A DNA stretch of 64,000 bases from SXOA01 sp051004015 (GCA_051004015.1 JBPCKT010000148.1:34559-98558); one strand, 5' to 3'. Shown: positions 1 to 10,975, counted from the stretch's first letter. Made by a program: numbers and translations. The notes: generated by a model from the sequence alone, not told the origin.

Positions 1-1
1 C

Positions 2-3000
2 ACCTATACCGGGCTGGAGCCGGTTCTCGTCAACGCCGGCACCCCGACGGACGTCATCTTCAACCTGCCCACGGGGGACGGCAACAACCAGGCCATCCTC
101 GAGGACGCGCCCGGCGCTAATCTGTCGCAGATCCGCAGCCAGAACGGCACGTTTGAAACGACCGTGTTCGTCAACCCCACCAACTCGCTGACCGTCAACT
201 ACGGCAACGACGGCGAGAGCGTGACGGTAGCCCAGCTCGACCCCGCGTTTGCTCCTCTTCTGCCCGTCGACCTCAACGGGGGCGCGGGGGGCGACCGCTT
301 GTTCGTCAACTTCGCCAGCGGCAACAACGTCATTCCACCGCTGGGCATCAACTTCAACGGCGCCAGCGGCGCCGACGGCATCCTGCTGCTGCCCGGCTAC
401 ACCGCCAGCAACGTCACCTACAACTACACCAACGGCTCGGACGGCAACATCAACGTCGATGGCCGTATCATCAATTACACCGGCCAGGACTCGAGCATCG
501 GCATCTTCGACCAGCTCACGGCCGCTAACCGGATCTTCAACTTCAGCGCCGTCGCCGACACGCTGACGGTCAATACCGGCTTCGCTGCCAACGACGGCTT
601 CTCCCGCATGACGAGCGGCGGCACCGCGCTGCTGACCGACTTCCGCAACCCGACCTCTAACGCCACCTTCAACCTCGGCGCCGGCAACGACACGATCACC
701 GTGCCGGGCTTCGACGCCGTCGGCGCGCCGCCAACAGCGACTTTCAACGGCCTGGCCGGCGACGATACCTTCAACATGACGGCCTCGACGACGACCGCCT
801 CCACGGTGGACGGCGGCGAAATCGGCGAAACCGCGACCGGAGACACGCTCAACTACGATGCCGCGGGGGGCGTCGTCACCCGCACCCCGCCGTCCGGGGA
901 AAACGGCACGATTACCGCTCCTGGATTCCAGCCGTTCACGTTCGCGAACATCGAGAACGTCAACATCGTCAACGGCATCGCGACGATCTCCATCAACGAC
1001 GTGACGCTGGCCGAGGGCAACGCCGGCACGACGGCGTTCGTGTTCACCGTGCGGCTCAGCACCACCAGCACCCAGACCATCGTCGTCAACTTCTCCACCC
1101 AGGACGGCACGGCGACAGTGGCCAACGCCGACTACGTGGCGAACGCCGGAGCGGTGACCTTTGTACCGGGCGACACCGAGGAGACCATCACCGTGCTCGT
1201 CAACGGCGACACCACCCTCGAACCTACCGAAAACTTCTTCGTCAACCTCACTGGAGCCTCCGGCGGCTTCACCTTCGCCGACGCGCAGGGCACCGGCACC
1301 ATCCTGAATGATGACGTAACGCCGACCGCCAACATCAACGACGTGACACTGGCCGAAGGCAACGCCGGCACGACGGCGTTTGTGTTCACCGTTACGCTGA
1401 CCAACGCGAGCACCACCCCCATCACGATTGCGTTCAACACCGAGAACGGCTCGGCCACGGTCGCGGACGCCGATTACGTGCCGACCACGGGAGTGCTGAC
1501 GTTCGTCCCGGGCGACACGACCGAGACGATCACCGTCCTGGTCAACGGCGACACCAAGTTCGAACCGGAGGAGAACTTCCTCGTCCGCATCTCCAACCCC
1601 ACTAATGCCACCATCAACGACGACCTGGGCTTCGGGACCATCGTCAACGACGACACCCAGCCGACCATCTCCATCGCCGACGTGAGCCAGGCCGAAGGCA
1701 ATGGCCCCGGCACGACGGCGTTCGTATTCACCGTCACGCTCAGCAACGGGAGCGCCACGCCAATCACCGTGGGCTTCACCACCGTGAACAATACGGCCAC
1801 CGTAGCCGATCTCGACTACGTGGCCAACGCGGGGACCCTCACCTTCCTCAACGGCGACACGACCGAGACGATCACGGTTCTGGTCAACGGCGACACGAAG
1901 TTCGAGACCGACGAGGAGTTCCTGGTGCTGCTGAGCAACGCCACCGGCGGAGCCACGTTCACGGACGCCAACGCCGTCGGCACCATCCTCAACGACGACG
2001 GGCGGCCGACTATCTCCATCAACGATGTGACGCTGGCCGAGGGGAACACCGGGACGACCACATTCACCTTCACACTCACGCTAAGCAACACCAGCGAGAA
2101 CGTCGTGACGGTCAACTACGCCGCCGACAACGGCTCGGCGACCGTGGCCGACTTGGACTACATCTTCGAGGCGGGCGTCGTCACTTTCGCGCCCGGCACG
2201 ACCACGCAGACGATTACCATCGACGTCGTCGGCGACACGAAACTCGAGTCCAACGAGTTCTTCGTGGTCAACCTGACCGTGCCGACCAACGCCATCATTG
2301 GCGACGGGCAGGGCCAGGGCAACATCACCAACGACGACGGTCAGCCATCGGTGAGCGTGAGCGATGCGGCTGCCGCGGAAGGCGATCCGGTCGTCTTTAC
2401 CTTCACCCTGTCCAACGCGAGCGACCAGCCGGTGACGGTGCGGGTCAACACGACGGGCGGCACGGCCACCGCGGACGTCGATTACAACAACATCAACAGC
2501 TTCGTCGATGTCGTCTTCGCGCCGGGCACGACCACCCAGACGCTGGCGGTCCCGACGTTCGAGGACGCCAACGACGAGCCCAACGAGACGTTCCAGCTCA
2601 ACGTCCTTAGCGCCATCAACGCGACGGTCGCCGACGGCCTGGCGATCGGCACCATCACCGACGACGACGCGACGCCCATCGTGTCGATCAACGATGTGAC
2701 GCTGTTCGAGGGGAACGCGGGGACGACGCCGTTCGTCTTCACGATCAGCCTGACCAACCCCAGCAGCCAGGCGATCACCGTCACCTACACCACCAACGAC
2801 GGCACCGCCACGGTGGCCGACGCCGACTACCTCGATAACGACGGCTCGGTCACGTTCGCGCCAGGGCAGACCTCGCAGACGGTGACAGTGCTGGTCAACG
2901 GCGACCTGAAGTTCGAGGCGGACGAGACATTCACCGTGACGATCACCGGTATCAGCCCCGGGGGCAGCGCCGTTGGCGGCGATACCTCCGGCCTGGGCAC

Positions 3001-6000
3001 CATCCTCAATGACTCCGGCCAGCCGAGTTTGACGGTGAGCGATGCGACGGTCGAGGAAGGCGGCAACGCCGTCTTCACCCTGACGCTGAGCAATCCGACC
3101 GCTCAGGACGTGGTCATCACCTACAACACCACGAGCGGCACCGCCACCGGCGACGTCGATTACAACCAGCAGAATGCGCCGGCGACGATCACTATCCCGG
3201 CGGGCCAGACCACCGCGACCGTCACCATCTCAACGTTCGAGGACCTCCTCGACGAGCCGGATGAGACGTTCTTCCTCAACATTCTCAGCGCCACCAACAC
3301 CCTGGTCTCCGATGGCCAAGGCGTGGGGACGATCACCGATGACGACGCCACGCCGACGATCAGCATCACGGATGCGACGGTGCTGGAAGGGAACGTGGGG
3401 AGCCAGATCGTGACGCTCACCGTCACGCTGACCAACCCGAGCAGCCAGGCCGTCGTCGTCACCTACACCACCGCGGATGGGACCGCGACGGCAGCGGGCG
3501 GCGACTACGTGACGACGGCGGGCACGCTGACGTTCGCGCCTGGACAGACGAGCCAGACCATTGACGTGCTGGTCAACGGCGACCTGACGTTCGAAGCCAC
3601 CGAGAGCTTCTTCGTCAATCTCCTCACCGCCACCAACGCGGTAATCGCCGACCCGCAGGGTCAAATCACCATCACCAACGACGACGTCCAGCCCACGGTG
3701 TCGACCAGCGACGCGACGGCCACGGAAGGCAGCCCGGCCGTGTTCACGCTCACGCTCTCCAACCCGAGCGACCAGACGGTGACGGCGCGGGTCAACACCA
3801 ACGGCCTGACGGCCACCGCGAACGTCGATTACAACAACATCGACAGCTTCTTCGACGTGGTCTTCGCGCCCGGCACAACCGTCCAGACGGTGTCCATTCC
3901 GACGTTCGAGGACAACATCGACGAGCCCAATGAGACATTCCAGCTCAACGTCATCAGCAGCACCAACGCGACGGTCGCCGACGGCCAGGGGATCGGCACC
4001 ATCGTCGACAACGACGCAGCGCCCGTGATCACGATCACGGACGTGACAGTGGCCGAAGGTAACGCGGGGACGACGAGCGCCGTCTTTACGGTCACGCTTT
4101 CCAACCCGAGCAGCCAGCCCATCACCGTCGCCTACACCACCGTGGACGGCACCGCGACGGCTGCCGACGACGACTACGAGACGACGGCGGGCACGCTGAC
4201 GTTCGCGCCGGGACAGACGAGCCAGACCATTGCCGTCCCGATCAACGGCGACACGAAGTTCGAGCTGAACGAGTCGTTCACCGTCGTGCTGTCGGCTCCG
4301 ACGGGGGGCGCCACCTTTGGTGACAATACCGGCGTGGGCACCATCACCAACGACGACTTCCAGCCGACGGCGTCGATCACCGACGTGACGTTAGCCGAAG
4401 GGAACTCGGGCACAACGGCGTTCGTGTTCACCGTCACCTTGACCAACGCCAGTGCGACCACGGTCACGATGAACTTCGCCACGCAGGACGGGACGGCGAC
4501 CGTGGCCCTCCTCGACTATCTGGCCAACGCGGGCACGCTGACCTTCGCGCCGGGCGTCACCACGCAGACCATCACCGTCCTGGTCAACGGCGACCTCAAG
4601 CACGAGCCGAACGAGACCTTCTTCGTCAACCTCACCACTCCCAGCGGCACCACCTTCATCGACTCGCAGGGCCAGGGCACGATCCTGAACGACGACGCGA
4701 TTCCCGCGGTGTCGATCACCGACGTGACGGTGACCGAGGGGAACGCGGGGACGACGGCGGCTGTCTTCACGGTCACGCTCGCCAATCCGAGCGGCCAGGC
4801 GATCACGATCTTCTATACGACCAACAACGGCACGGCCACGGTCGCCGACGGCGACTACGTGGACAACGACGGGTCGATCGTCTTCGCCCCGGGCGAAACC
4901 TCGAACACCATTACGGTCCTGGTCAATGGAGACACGAAGTTCGAGGCCACGGAGACCTTCACGGTGACGCTCACCGGCGGCATCCCCCCCGGCAGCTTCA
5001 ACATCGTCGACACCATCGGCATGGGCGCCATCACCAACGACGACGCCCAGCCGACGCTGACCGTCGCGGACGTGGCCGTGGCCGAGGGGAGCCCCGCGGT
5101 GTTCACGATCATTCTGTCCAACACGACCGACCAGAATGTGATCGTCACCTACAGCACCTTTAACCAGTCGGCCATTGCCCCGGATGACTACGCGACCCAG
5201 GCGGGCACAGTCACCATCCTCGCCGGCCAGACCACGGCCACCGTCACGGTGCCGACGGTCGATGACAACATTGACGAGCCCAACGAGACTTTCCTGCTGG
5301 TCGTCACCGGGGCGACCAACGTGATAACCTCGGACGGCACGGCCAACGGGATCATCAACGACAACGACGCCGCCCCGGCGATCAGCATCAACAATGCGAC
5401 AGTGACTGAGGGTGATGCGGGAAGCCAGACCGTAACTCTCACCGTCACGCTGAGCAACCCCAGCAGCAGCACCGTCACGGTGAACTTCGCGACCGCCAAC
5501 GGCACGGCGACTGTTGCCGACAACGACTATGAAACCGCCTCGGGAACGCTCACGTTCCTGCCCCTTCAAACGACCGCGACCATCAACGTGACGGTCAACG
5601 GTGACACTCAGATCGAAGCCGACGAAAACTTCTTCGTCAACCTCAGCAATCCCACCAACGCGACCATCGGGGACGGCCAGGGCGAGATCACTATCATCAA
5701 CGACGACTTCGGGGTTGACGTATCGGTGACAAAGTCCGGCACCCCCGACACGGTCATCGCGGGCCAGAACCTGACCTACACGATTGTCGTGAGCAATAAC
5801 GGCGTGAGCGACTCCCTGGGAGTGACTCTCAGCGACATCATCCCCGTCGATACGACCTTTGTCTCATTTGTATCTCCGGCGGGCTGGACCAGCACAACTC
5901 CCGCTGTCGGCGGAACGGGCACGGTGACAAGCTCCATCGCCACCCTCGCCGCGGGTAGCGGAGACCAGACCTTTACCCTGATCGTCAGGGCCAGCGCGGC

Positions 6001-7498
6001 AGCGGCGAACGGGTCGACCATTACCAACACGGCCACGGTCGATGCGGTCACGGCCGATCCCGACCCGTCGAACAACTCCGCCTCCACGTTCTCCACCGTC
6101 GACGCGACGGCGGACTTGTCCATCACCAAAACGGGGAATTCGGACTTCGTCTCACCCGGACAGCAACTGACCTATACGATCGTCGTGAGCAACAACGGCG
6201 TGGCTACCGCCCAAAACGTCACGTTGACGGACGTGCTTCCCGCGAATACCGTCTTTGTCTCGTTCGTTTCTCCCGCCGGCTGGACCAACACCACGCCCGC
6301 GGTCGGCGGAACGGGCACGGTGACGAGCTCCAACGCTTCGCTCGCCGCCGGCGCTTCGGCCAGCTTCACCCTCACTGTCCAGGTGAGTGCCACGGCCCCG
6401 AATGGCGCGATAATTACCAATACCGCTTCGGTGGAGACGACCTCCGACGAAACCGACGTGAGCAACAACTCAGGCACGGACACGGCCGAAGTGACGCTGT
6501 CGGTCCTGCAAGATTGCAATGTCACTACCCTTAACGCAGCGGGAACTCCCGATACGGCGACGCTGCGAGCCGACGCCGACAATCCGGGGTCGAACGTGAT
6601 TGTCGTCACCGGCACCTCCAGGAACGACGTGATCCTCATCGAGCCGCGTCCCACCGATGCCTCCCAGGTCCGGGTCAAAATCAACGGCCAGCTCCGAGGC
6701 ATCTTCAACAACTCGACCTTTAGTCGGTTTGTCGCCTTCGGCCTGGGGGGGAACGACAAGATCATCGTCGGCTGGCACCTGGAACAGGACGCGAAGCTCT
6801 TTGGAGGCGCCGGCGATGACTACCTCTATGGCGGAGCTGGCAAGGATGGCCTGGACGGCGGCATTGGAAATGACCACTTGTTCGGCGGCTTGGACAACGA
6901 TGTCCTGTGCGGCGCAGCCGGAACCGATTTCCTCTATGGCCAACAGGATAACGACGTGCTGGGGGGTGGAGCCGGCAACGACAAGCTGTTTGGAGAAGGG
7001 GGAAACGACCAGCTCCAAGGCGGCGACGGCCTCGACTACCTGTACGGCGGCATTGGCGACGACCTTTTGTTCGGCCAGGTCGGCAATGACGTCCTCTTCG
7101 GGGAATCGGGCAATGACATCGCCGTGGGAGGCGCGGGCAACGATCACATCTACGGCGGTACCGGCCGGGACCTGCTGATCGGCGGCACCGGAGACGACAC
7201 GCTCTACGGCGAAAGCGACGACGACATCCTTGTCGCCAACTCCACCACCCATGACACCAACCAGATCGCCCTGATGGCCATTCTCCTCGAATGGACGTCG
7301 GGCAACAGCTACGCCACGCGGGTGAACAACATCCGCAGCGGCGGCGGCGGCGCGAACGGCGGCTTCACCCTGAACAGCGGCACCGTCATCGATGACGGCC
7401 GGCCCGACTGCCTGTGGGGCAACGGCGGGCAGGACTGGTTCCTGACTGGTGTGACCGACAAGGTCAAGGACAAAGCCGCCAATGAAACGGTGAACTAA
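2..7498 (+). CDS. Giant Calx-beta / DUF11 / RTX-repeat exported protein (5' end outside window)
   Basis: The reading frame is open from the first bases, so the true start lies upstream. About 2,498 residues are visible. After a roughly 325-residue beta-rich region come 14 tandem Calx-beta repeats (nt 980 to about 5712), each starting like SINDVTLAEGN and ending in NDD or DDD. Two DUF11 (conserved-repeat) domains follow (about 5720-6500), then a block of RTX nonapeptides of the GGxGxDxLx type (about 6793-7242). A short tail ends with a DWFL motif typical of planctomycete surface proteins. Calx-beta and RTX repeats bind calcium, and such proteins are usually secreted and act in adhesion or the cell surface. 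Its export signal is not visible here. The PVC dehydrogenase gene converges on it 50 bases downstream. The architecture is clear; the biological role is inferred. Confidence 0.93.
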   Translation, partial: TYTGLEPVLVNAGTPTDVIFNLPTGDGNNQAILEDAPGANLSQIRSQNGTFETTVFVNPTNSLTVNYGNDGESVTVAQLDPAFAPLLPVDLNGGAGGDRLFVNFASGNNVIPPLGINFNGASGADGILLLPGYTASNVTYNYTNGSDGNINVDGRIINYTGQDSSIGIFDQLTAANRIFNFSAVADTLTVNTGFAANDGFSRMTSGGTALLTDFRNPTSNATFNLGAGNDTITVPGFDAVGAPPTATFNGLAGDDTFNMTASTTTASTVDGGEIGETATGDTLNYDAAGGVVTRTPPSGENGTITAPGFQPFTFANIENVNIVNGIATISINDVTLAEGNAGTTAFVFTVRLSTTSTQTIVVNFSTQDGTATVANADYVANAGAVTFVPGDTEETITVLVNGDTTLEPTENFFVNLTGASGGFTFADAQGTGTILNDDVTPTANINDVTLAEGNAGTTAFVFTVTLTNASTTPITIAFNTENGSATVADADYVPTTGVLTFVPGDTTETITVLVNGDTKFEPEENFLVRISNPTNATINDDLGFGTIVNDDTQPTISIADVSQAEGNGPGTTAFVFTVTLSNGSATPITVGFTTVNNTATVADLDYVANAGTLTFLNGDTTETITVLVNGDTKFETDEEFLVLLSNATGGATFTDANAVGTILNDDGRPTISINDVTLAEGNTGTTTFTFTLTLSNTSENVVTVNYAADNGSATVADLDYIFEAGVVTFAPGTTTQTITIDVVGDTKLESNEFFVVNLTVPTNAIIGDGQGQGNITNDDGQPSVSVSDAAAAEGDPVVFTFTLSNASDQPVTVRVNTTGGTATADVDYNNINSFVDVVFAPGTTTQTLAVPTFEDANDEPNETFQLNVLSAINATVADGLAIGTITDDDATPIVSINDVTLFEGNAGTTPFVFTISLTNPSSQAITVTYTTNDGTATVADADYLDNDGSVTFAPGQTSQTVTVLVNGDLKFEADETFTVTITGISPGGSAVGGDTSGLGTILNDSGQPSLTVSDATVEEGGNAVFTLTLSNPTAQDVVITYNTTSGTATGDVDYNQQNAPATITIPAGQTTATVTISTFEDLLDEPDETFFLNILSATNTLVSDGQGVGTITDDDATPTISITDATVLEGNVGSQIVTLTVTLTNPSSQAVVVTYTTADGTATAAGGDYVTTAGTLTFAPGQTSQTIDVLVNGDLTFEATESFFVNLLTATNAVIADPQGQITITNDDVQPTVSTSDATATEGSPAVFTLTLSNPSDQTVTARVNTNGLTATANVDYNNIDSFFDVVFAPGTTVQTVSIPTFEDNIDEPNETFQLNVISSTNATVADGQGIGTIVDNDAAPVITITDVTVAEGNAGTTSAVFTVTLSNPSSQPITVAYTTVDGTATAADDDYETTAGTLTFAPGQTSQTIAVPINGDTKFELNESFTVVLSAPTGGATFGDNTGVGTITNDDFQPTASITDVTLAEGNSGTTAFVFTVTLTNASATTVTMNFATQDGTATVALLDYLANAGTLTFAPGVTTQTITVLVNGDLKHEPNETFFVNLTTPSGTTFIDSQGQGTILNDDAIPAVSITDVTVTEGNAGTTAAVFTVTLANPSGQAITIFYTTNNGTATVADGDYVDNDGSIVFAPGETSNTITVLVNGDTKFEATETFTVTLTGGIPPGSFNIVDTIGMGAITNDDAQPTLTVADVAVAEGSPAVFTIILSNTTDQNVIVTYSTFNQSAIAPDDYATQAGTVTILAGQTTATVTVPTVDDNIDEPNETFLLVVTGATNVITSDGTANGIINDNDAAPAISINNATVTEGDAGSQTVTLTVTLSNPSSSTVTVNFATANGTATVADNDYETASGTLTFLPLQTTATINVTVNGDTQIEADENFFVNLSNPTNATIGDGQGEITIINDDFGVDVSVTKSGTPDTVIAGQNLTYTIVVSNNGVSDSLGVTLSDIIPVDTTFVSFVSPAGWTSTTPAVGGTGTVTSSIATLAAGSGDQTFTLIVRASAAAANGSTITNTATVDAVTADPDPSNNSASTFSTVDATADLSITKTGNSDFVSPGQQLTYTIVVSNNGVATAQNVTLTDVLPANTVFVSFVSPAGWTNTTPAVGGTGTVTSSNASLAAGASASFTLTVQVSATAPNGAIITNTASVETTSDETDVSNNSGTDTAEVTLSVLQDCNVTTLNAAGTPDTATLRADADNPGSNVIVVTGTSRNDVILIEPRPTDASQVRVKINGQLRGIFNNSTFSRFVAFGLGGNDKIIVGWHLEQDAKLFGGAGDDYLYGGAGKDGLDGGIGNDHLFGGLDNDVLCGAAGTDFLYGQQDNDVLGGGAGNDKLFGEGGNDQLQGGDGLDYLYGGIGDDLLFGQVGNDVLFGESGNDIAVGGAGNDHIYGGTGRDLLIGGTGDDTLYGESDDDILVANSTTHDTNQIALMAILLEWTSGNSYATRVNNIRSGGGGANGGFTLNSGTVIDDGRPDCLWGNGGQDWFLTGVTDKVKDKAANETVN
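980..5712 (+). repeat. 14 tandem Calx-beta coding repeats
   Basis: Units of roughly 325-350 bases encode one Calx-beta domain each, with conserved AEGNAGTT, GTATVAD.DY, TITVLVNGD and NDD signatures. Two sequence classes are visible. The common class has VLVNGD. A variant class (units 5, 7, 9 and 13) has F/VDD or FED..DEPNETF and lacks the GNAGTT insert. The near-regular alternation from unit 5 to unit 9 suggests growth by duplication of two-unit blocks. Confidence 0.9.
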
Positions 7499-7548
7499 GT
7501 CCGATTGATAATGGATTGCGTGGTCCCCAGCGATGCGTGGGAGGACAA

Positions 7549-10500
7549 CTATTTCAAACTCCGCAGATAGGCGATGAGATCCCGTAATTGGTCATTGGTC
7601 ATCGTGTTTTCCAGGCCAGCGGGCATGATGGAAACGGGGCTGGCCTTCATCTGCTCGATGTCGGTCGTGGCCAGGCGGATGTCCTTCTGGTCGGTGGTGC
7701 GGAGGAAGAGGGTGCCGGCGGTGCGGCGGGTGACCAGGCCGGTGACGGTCTGGCCGCCGCTCGTTTGGATGACATAAGTCTCATAACCCTGGCCGACGCT
7801 GGAGCTGGGGTAGAGGACCGCTTCCAACAGGTCGCGTTGGCTGCGGCGTTCGCCGACTTTGGTCAGGTCGGGGCCGATTTTGCCGCCGTCACTTCCGATG
7901 CGATGGCAGGCGGTGCAAGCGGCCCGTTTGTTGACGAAGATATCGCGGCCGGCCTGGATATTGCCACCGTCGAGACTGGCAAGAAGACCTTCCAGCCGCT
8001 GCCGCTGCTCCTGGCCAGCCAATAGCAGTTTTTCGAGGAGCGGTTGGATGGGCGAGCGGGCGTCCTCCGAGAAGGGTTTGAGCAGCGATTCGATTTGCGT
8101 GAGTGAAAGGCTGCCGGCTCCAGGTGACTTCGCCAATGCCGTGGCCAATACTTTGCCAACGGCATCGTCGGTGACGCCGTTAAAGGCCGCCAGCAGCGGC
8201 GAAAGCTCCAGCGGGCCGACTTCTGCAATCAGCGCGGCAACGACCTTGAGCTGATCGGTCGTCAAGGCCGCAGTTCCCAGCGCGCGGGCTGCGGTGATGC
8301 GGGAGATGGGCGAATCCCCGTCGGTTACCTGTCCCTTGAGCCAGGCAATGTCCGTTTCGCTAAGGGGCTTCTTGTGTCCGGCGACGGTGGCGATGGCGGC
8401 CAGGCGAGTCTCGAGCGTTGTCTTTTCATTGCGGGCAATCGCCAGTAGCGGCTCCTCATACTGTTCAGCCTTTGCGGCGAGAACGGCCGCTTGCAACACC
8501 GCGGGATCGGGCGCGGTGAGTGCGTCTCTCACCACTTCCGCCAATTCCAGCGGCAATTCCGGCAAGTCCCCCTGCGCGAGCACGCTCAGCAGCAGGGATT
8601 GATGCCGTTTGGGAAGCGTTTCTTTCCTCAGCGTCGTCGCGACCAGCTCCTGCACCTTCGTCTCCTTGAGCAGCCCGGTCAGTGCGTTTTCCACAATCCC
8701 CTGCTGAGCCGGCGTCAACTCCGGCTGCTCCAGGAGCTTCCCGGCAAACGCAATGACTTCCTCCGTCCATTTCCGCCGCGAGATAATCTCCATCGCTGCC
8801 GTCTGCAGCGGCACATCGGTCGTGTCGAGGAGCGCCACGACTTCGTCGCGGGTCAGGTTGCCGTCCTTCATCTGGTCGAGCGCAATGAGAGCACCGCGGC
8901 GGACAGCGGGGGTCTTGTCGGCGAGGCCTTCTGCGGTTTTCGCTCGGTCGGCGATTTCAATGAGTGCGTAGGTAATGGCGTGTTCTAGGACTCGGTCGTT
9001 GGTTCCACTTAAGGCGCTGAGCAGCACGGAAACCGACCGGTTGCGGCCTAGCTTTCCGAGAGAAGTCGCGGCTTCGCGGCGGAGCGGGGCGAGTTCCGAG
9101 GTTTCCAAAATGACTTCACAGATGCGGGTCGAATCCTCGTCCGCGGTTGCGCCCAAGCCATAGGTGAGAAGCAATTGAATCTGTGCATATGCGTCATTCA
9201 TTCCATTTGGAAACTCCATCTGCAACGCATTCACCAGCAATCGATCCTTTTTCAACTGCTCAGCCGTCTTGAGGACAATCGTTTTCTTGCCATTTGGGTT
9301 GGTCACGATTTCCAGTTCTCCGAGACTCAGAGAACTTCTGCGAGCCGTGTTTTCGTTGGGGAAGAGCGATTGGCGCAAGAATGTCAGCGCAGTCAGATTG
9401 TCAGACCGCAGTAGCAACTGCGCGCTGGCTCGCGATCTTAGGCCCGAATATTGAACGTACTTTGTTGAAATGGACTCCAGTATCCTTCCACGGTGACGAA
9501 GAATCTCCTCGATGACTCGCTGTCGAAGTGCGTAACGTGGATCTTCCAGCAGTTTCGACAAATCGGAATCGATCGTTTTCGACAAGTCCTTGCTCAGCCC
9601 TCGCGGGTCTTCCACCTTCTTCCCATCCGTCTTCCGCACCCGGTAGATGCCGCCGAGGATGTGCGACTTGGCGATCTGGCTCGTCGGGCAGCCGATGCGG
9701 AACCAACCGCCGGTATCGACGACGAGGAGAGAGCCGTCTGCGTCTTCGAGGACGTCGGTGGGGTGGAAGTCGTCGCTTTTGGCTTTAAGGAATTCGTGGA
9801 CGGTCGCCTTGAAGGTGCTTCCTTCCCGCTCCAGGACGCAGCGCTTGACTTTGTGGGTGTTGAACTCGGTGACGAACCAGTTGTTGGCGTACGCTTCGCC
9901 GAAGCCGATAGAGCCGGAGCGGTAGCGCATGCAGCCGCTGACGGCGACGTGGCCGAAGTCGTGGACGGCGTCAAGCGGCTCACCGGTGCGAGGGAATTCG
10001 GCCAGGCAGTCCGGCTGGTCGAGGCGGGGGTAGACGCCGCCGCGGACCCAGTGGACCAGCGTGTCCCCCCGCTGGTGATAGAAGATGTTGACGGTGCCGA
10101 GCATCTCCCCTTCCTCGGTCCAGTCGACTTCGACGGGGTTGTCCATGCCGCCGCCGGCAAAGACTTGCACGTCGCTGCCGTCCGTTTTGCAGGAGAAGAC
10201 GCGGGCCGCCTTCCCCTTGCTGATGAGCTTGCCTTCCGCGTCCGTGATTTCGTGGCCGTGCCGCCCTTCGCACCAATAGATGCGGCCGTCGGGGCCGAGG
10301 AAGCAGCCGTGTACGTCGGCGGCGTTGCCGGTATAGCCGAACTTGCTCACCAGCAGTTGCCGCTCGTCGGCCACGCCGTCGTCGTTGTGGTCGGTCAGTT
10401 TCCAAATGCCGCCGGAGGAGGCAACATACAGCGAGCCCTCGTGCCAGAGGGCCCCCTGCGGAAACGTCATCTTGTCGGCGAAGACCGTCTGCTTGTCGAA

Positions 10501-10818
10501 CTTGCCGTCGCCGTCGGTATCTTCCAGCCGCAGGATACCATTGGGCAATTGCTTCTCTAAATCGACCCGCGGCAGATTCAGCCCCGCGTTCTCGGCGACG
10601 TACAGCCGCCCCTTGTCGTCGAAGCCGGCCATGATCGGATGCTTGACCAGCGGCGAGGCGGCGGCGACTTCGACCGTGAAGCCCGGAGGGACGTCAAACG
10701 GGGGCGGCGAGAAGACTTCGGGGAGCGGCTCGGCGGGCTTGTCCGATTTGGGTTCGTCGGCAAAGGAAATAGCGGCCAGACAGAAGAAAATGGCGGAAAT
10801 TCTGAGGTAGCGTTGCAT
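7549..10818 (-). CDS. PVC-type membrane-bound dehydrogenase with haem-binding domain
   Basis: A protein of about 1,089 residues. I chose the ATG at 10818 because GGAG lies nine bases upstream and a signal peptide (MQRYLRISAIFFCLAAISFA) follows; an in-frame ATG at 10869 would add 17 residues. The N-terminal third is a beta-propeller of the Pirellula/Verrucomicrobium dehydrogenase type (DKGRLYVAEN, DTDGDGKFDKQTVFADK). The middle (about 420-930) is alpha-helical with HEAT-like repeats. The C-terminal 140 residues are the PVC haem-binding domain with a CxxCH motif (ACTACHRIG) and the ending LIAYLRSLK. These proteins are thought to be periplasmic oxidoreductases of sugars or similar substrates; the substrate is unknown. 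The next gene upstream on the same strand ends 157 bases away, so it may have its own promoter. Confidence 0.93.
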   Translation of the reverse strand: MQRYLRISAIFFCLAAISFADEPKSDKPAEPLPEVFSPPPFDVPPGFTVEVAAASPLVKHPIMAGFDDKGRLYVAENAGLNLPRVDLEKQLPNGILRLEDTDGDGKFDKQTVFADKMTFPQGALWHEGSLYVASSGGIWKLTDHNDDGVADERQLLVSKFGYTGNAADVHGCFLGPDGRIYWCEGRHGHEITDAEGKLISKGKAARVFSCKTDGSDVQVFAGGGMDNPVEVDWTEEGEMLGTVNIFYHQRGDTLVHWVRGGVYPRLDQPDCLAEFPRTGEPLDAVHDFGHVAVSGCMRYRSGSIGFGEAYANNWFVTEFNTHKVKRCVLEREGSTFKATVHEFLKAKSDDFHPTDVLEDADGSLLVVDTGGWFRIGCPTSQIAKSHILGGIYRVRKTDGKKVEDPRGLSKDLSKTIDSDLSKLLEDPRYALRQRVIEEILRHRGRILESISTKYVQYSGLRSRASAQLLLRSDNLTALTFLRQSLFPNENTARRSSLSLGELEIVTNPNGKKTIVLKTAEQLKKDRLLVNALQMEFPNGMNDAYAQIQLLLTYGLGATADEDSTRICEVILETSELAPLRREAATSLGKLGRNRSVSVLLSALSGTNDRVLEHAITYALIEIADRAKTAEGLADKTPAVRRGALIALDQMKDGNLTRDEVVALLDTTDVPLQTAAMEIISRRKWTEEVIAFAGKLLEQPELTPAQQGIVENALTGLLKETKVQELVATTLRKETLPKRHQSLLLSVLAQGDLPELPLELAEVVRDALTAPDPAVLQAAVLAAKAEQYEEPLLAIARNEKTTLETRLAAIATVAGHKKPLSETDIAWLKGQVTDGDSPISRITAARALGTAALTTDQLKVVAALIAEVGPLELSPLLAAFNGVTDDAVGKVLATALAKSPGAGSLSLTQIESLLKPFSEDARSPIQPLLEKLLLAGQEQRQRLEGLLASLDGGNIQAGRDIFVNKRAACTACHRIGSDGGKIGPDLTKVGERRSQRDLLEAVLYPSSSVGQGYETYVIQTSGGQTVTGLVTRRTAGTLFLRTTDQKDIRLATTDIEQMKASPVSIMPAGLENTMTNDQLRDLIAYLRSLK

Positions 10819-10920
10819 CTTCGATTTCTCCACTTGGCGGCGCAGGGGAATGACGGCGCACGAGTGCATCGTAATGCAAAACAGGAGTGAAATGAACGAT
10901 GTGAATCGCGGTCAAGTTCC

Positions 10921-10961
10921 GAGTACTGAGTACTGAACACTGAACACTGAACACTGAACAC
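10921..10961. repeat. Heptamer tandem array (GAGTACT/GAACACT)
   Basis: Almost six consecutive 7-bp units: two GAGTACT, three GAACACT and a final GAACAC. It fills part of the gap between the PVC dehydrogenase and the TPR protein. Similar 7-bp arrays with other unit sequences occur at 21625, 37042, 38307 and 39411. Confidence 0.9.
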
Positions 10962-10975
10962 GGTCGCTGGCTCCA

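Noticed and set aside
4391..5569. 392-codon minus-strand frame over the Calx-beta repeats
   Set aside because: Repeats in it mirror the Calx-beta repeats on the plus strand; no independent signal.
10921..10961. CRISPR-like array
   Set aside because: The units are 7 bp without spacers, so this and the other short arrays are tandem repeats, not CRISPR.
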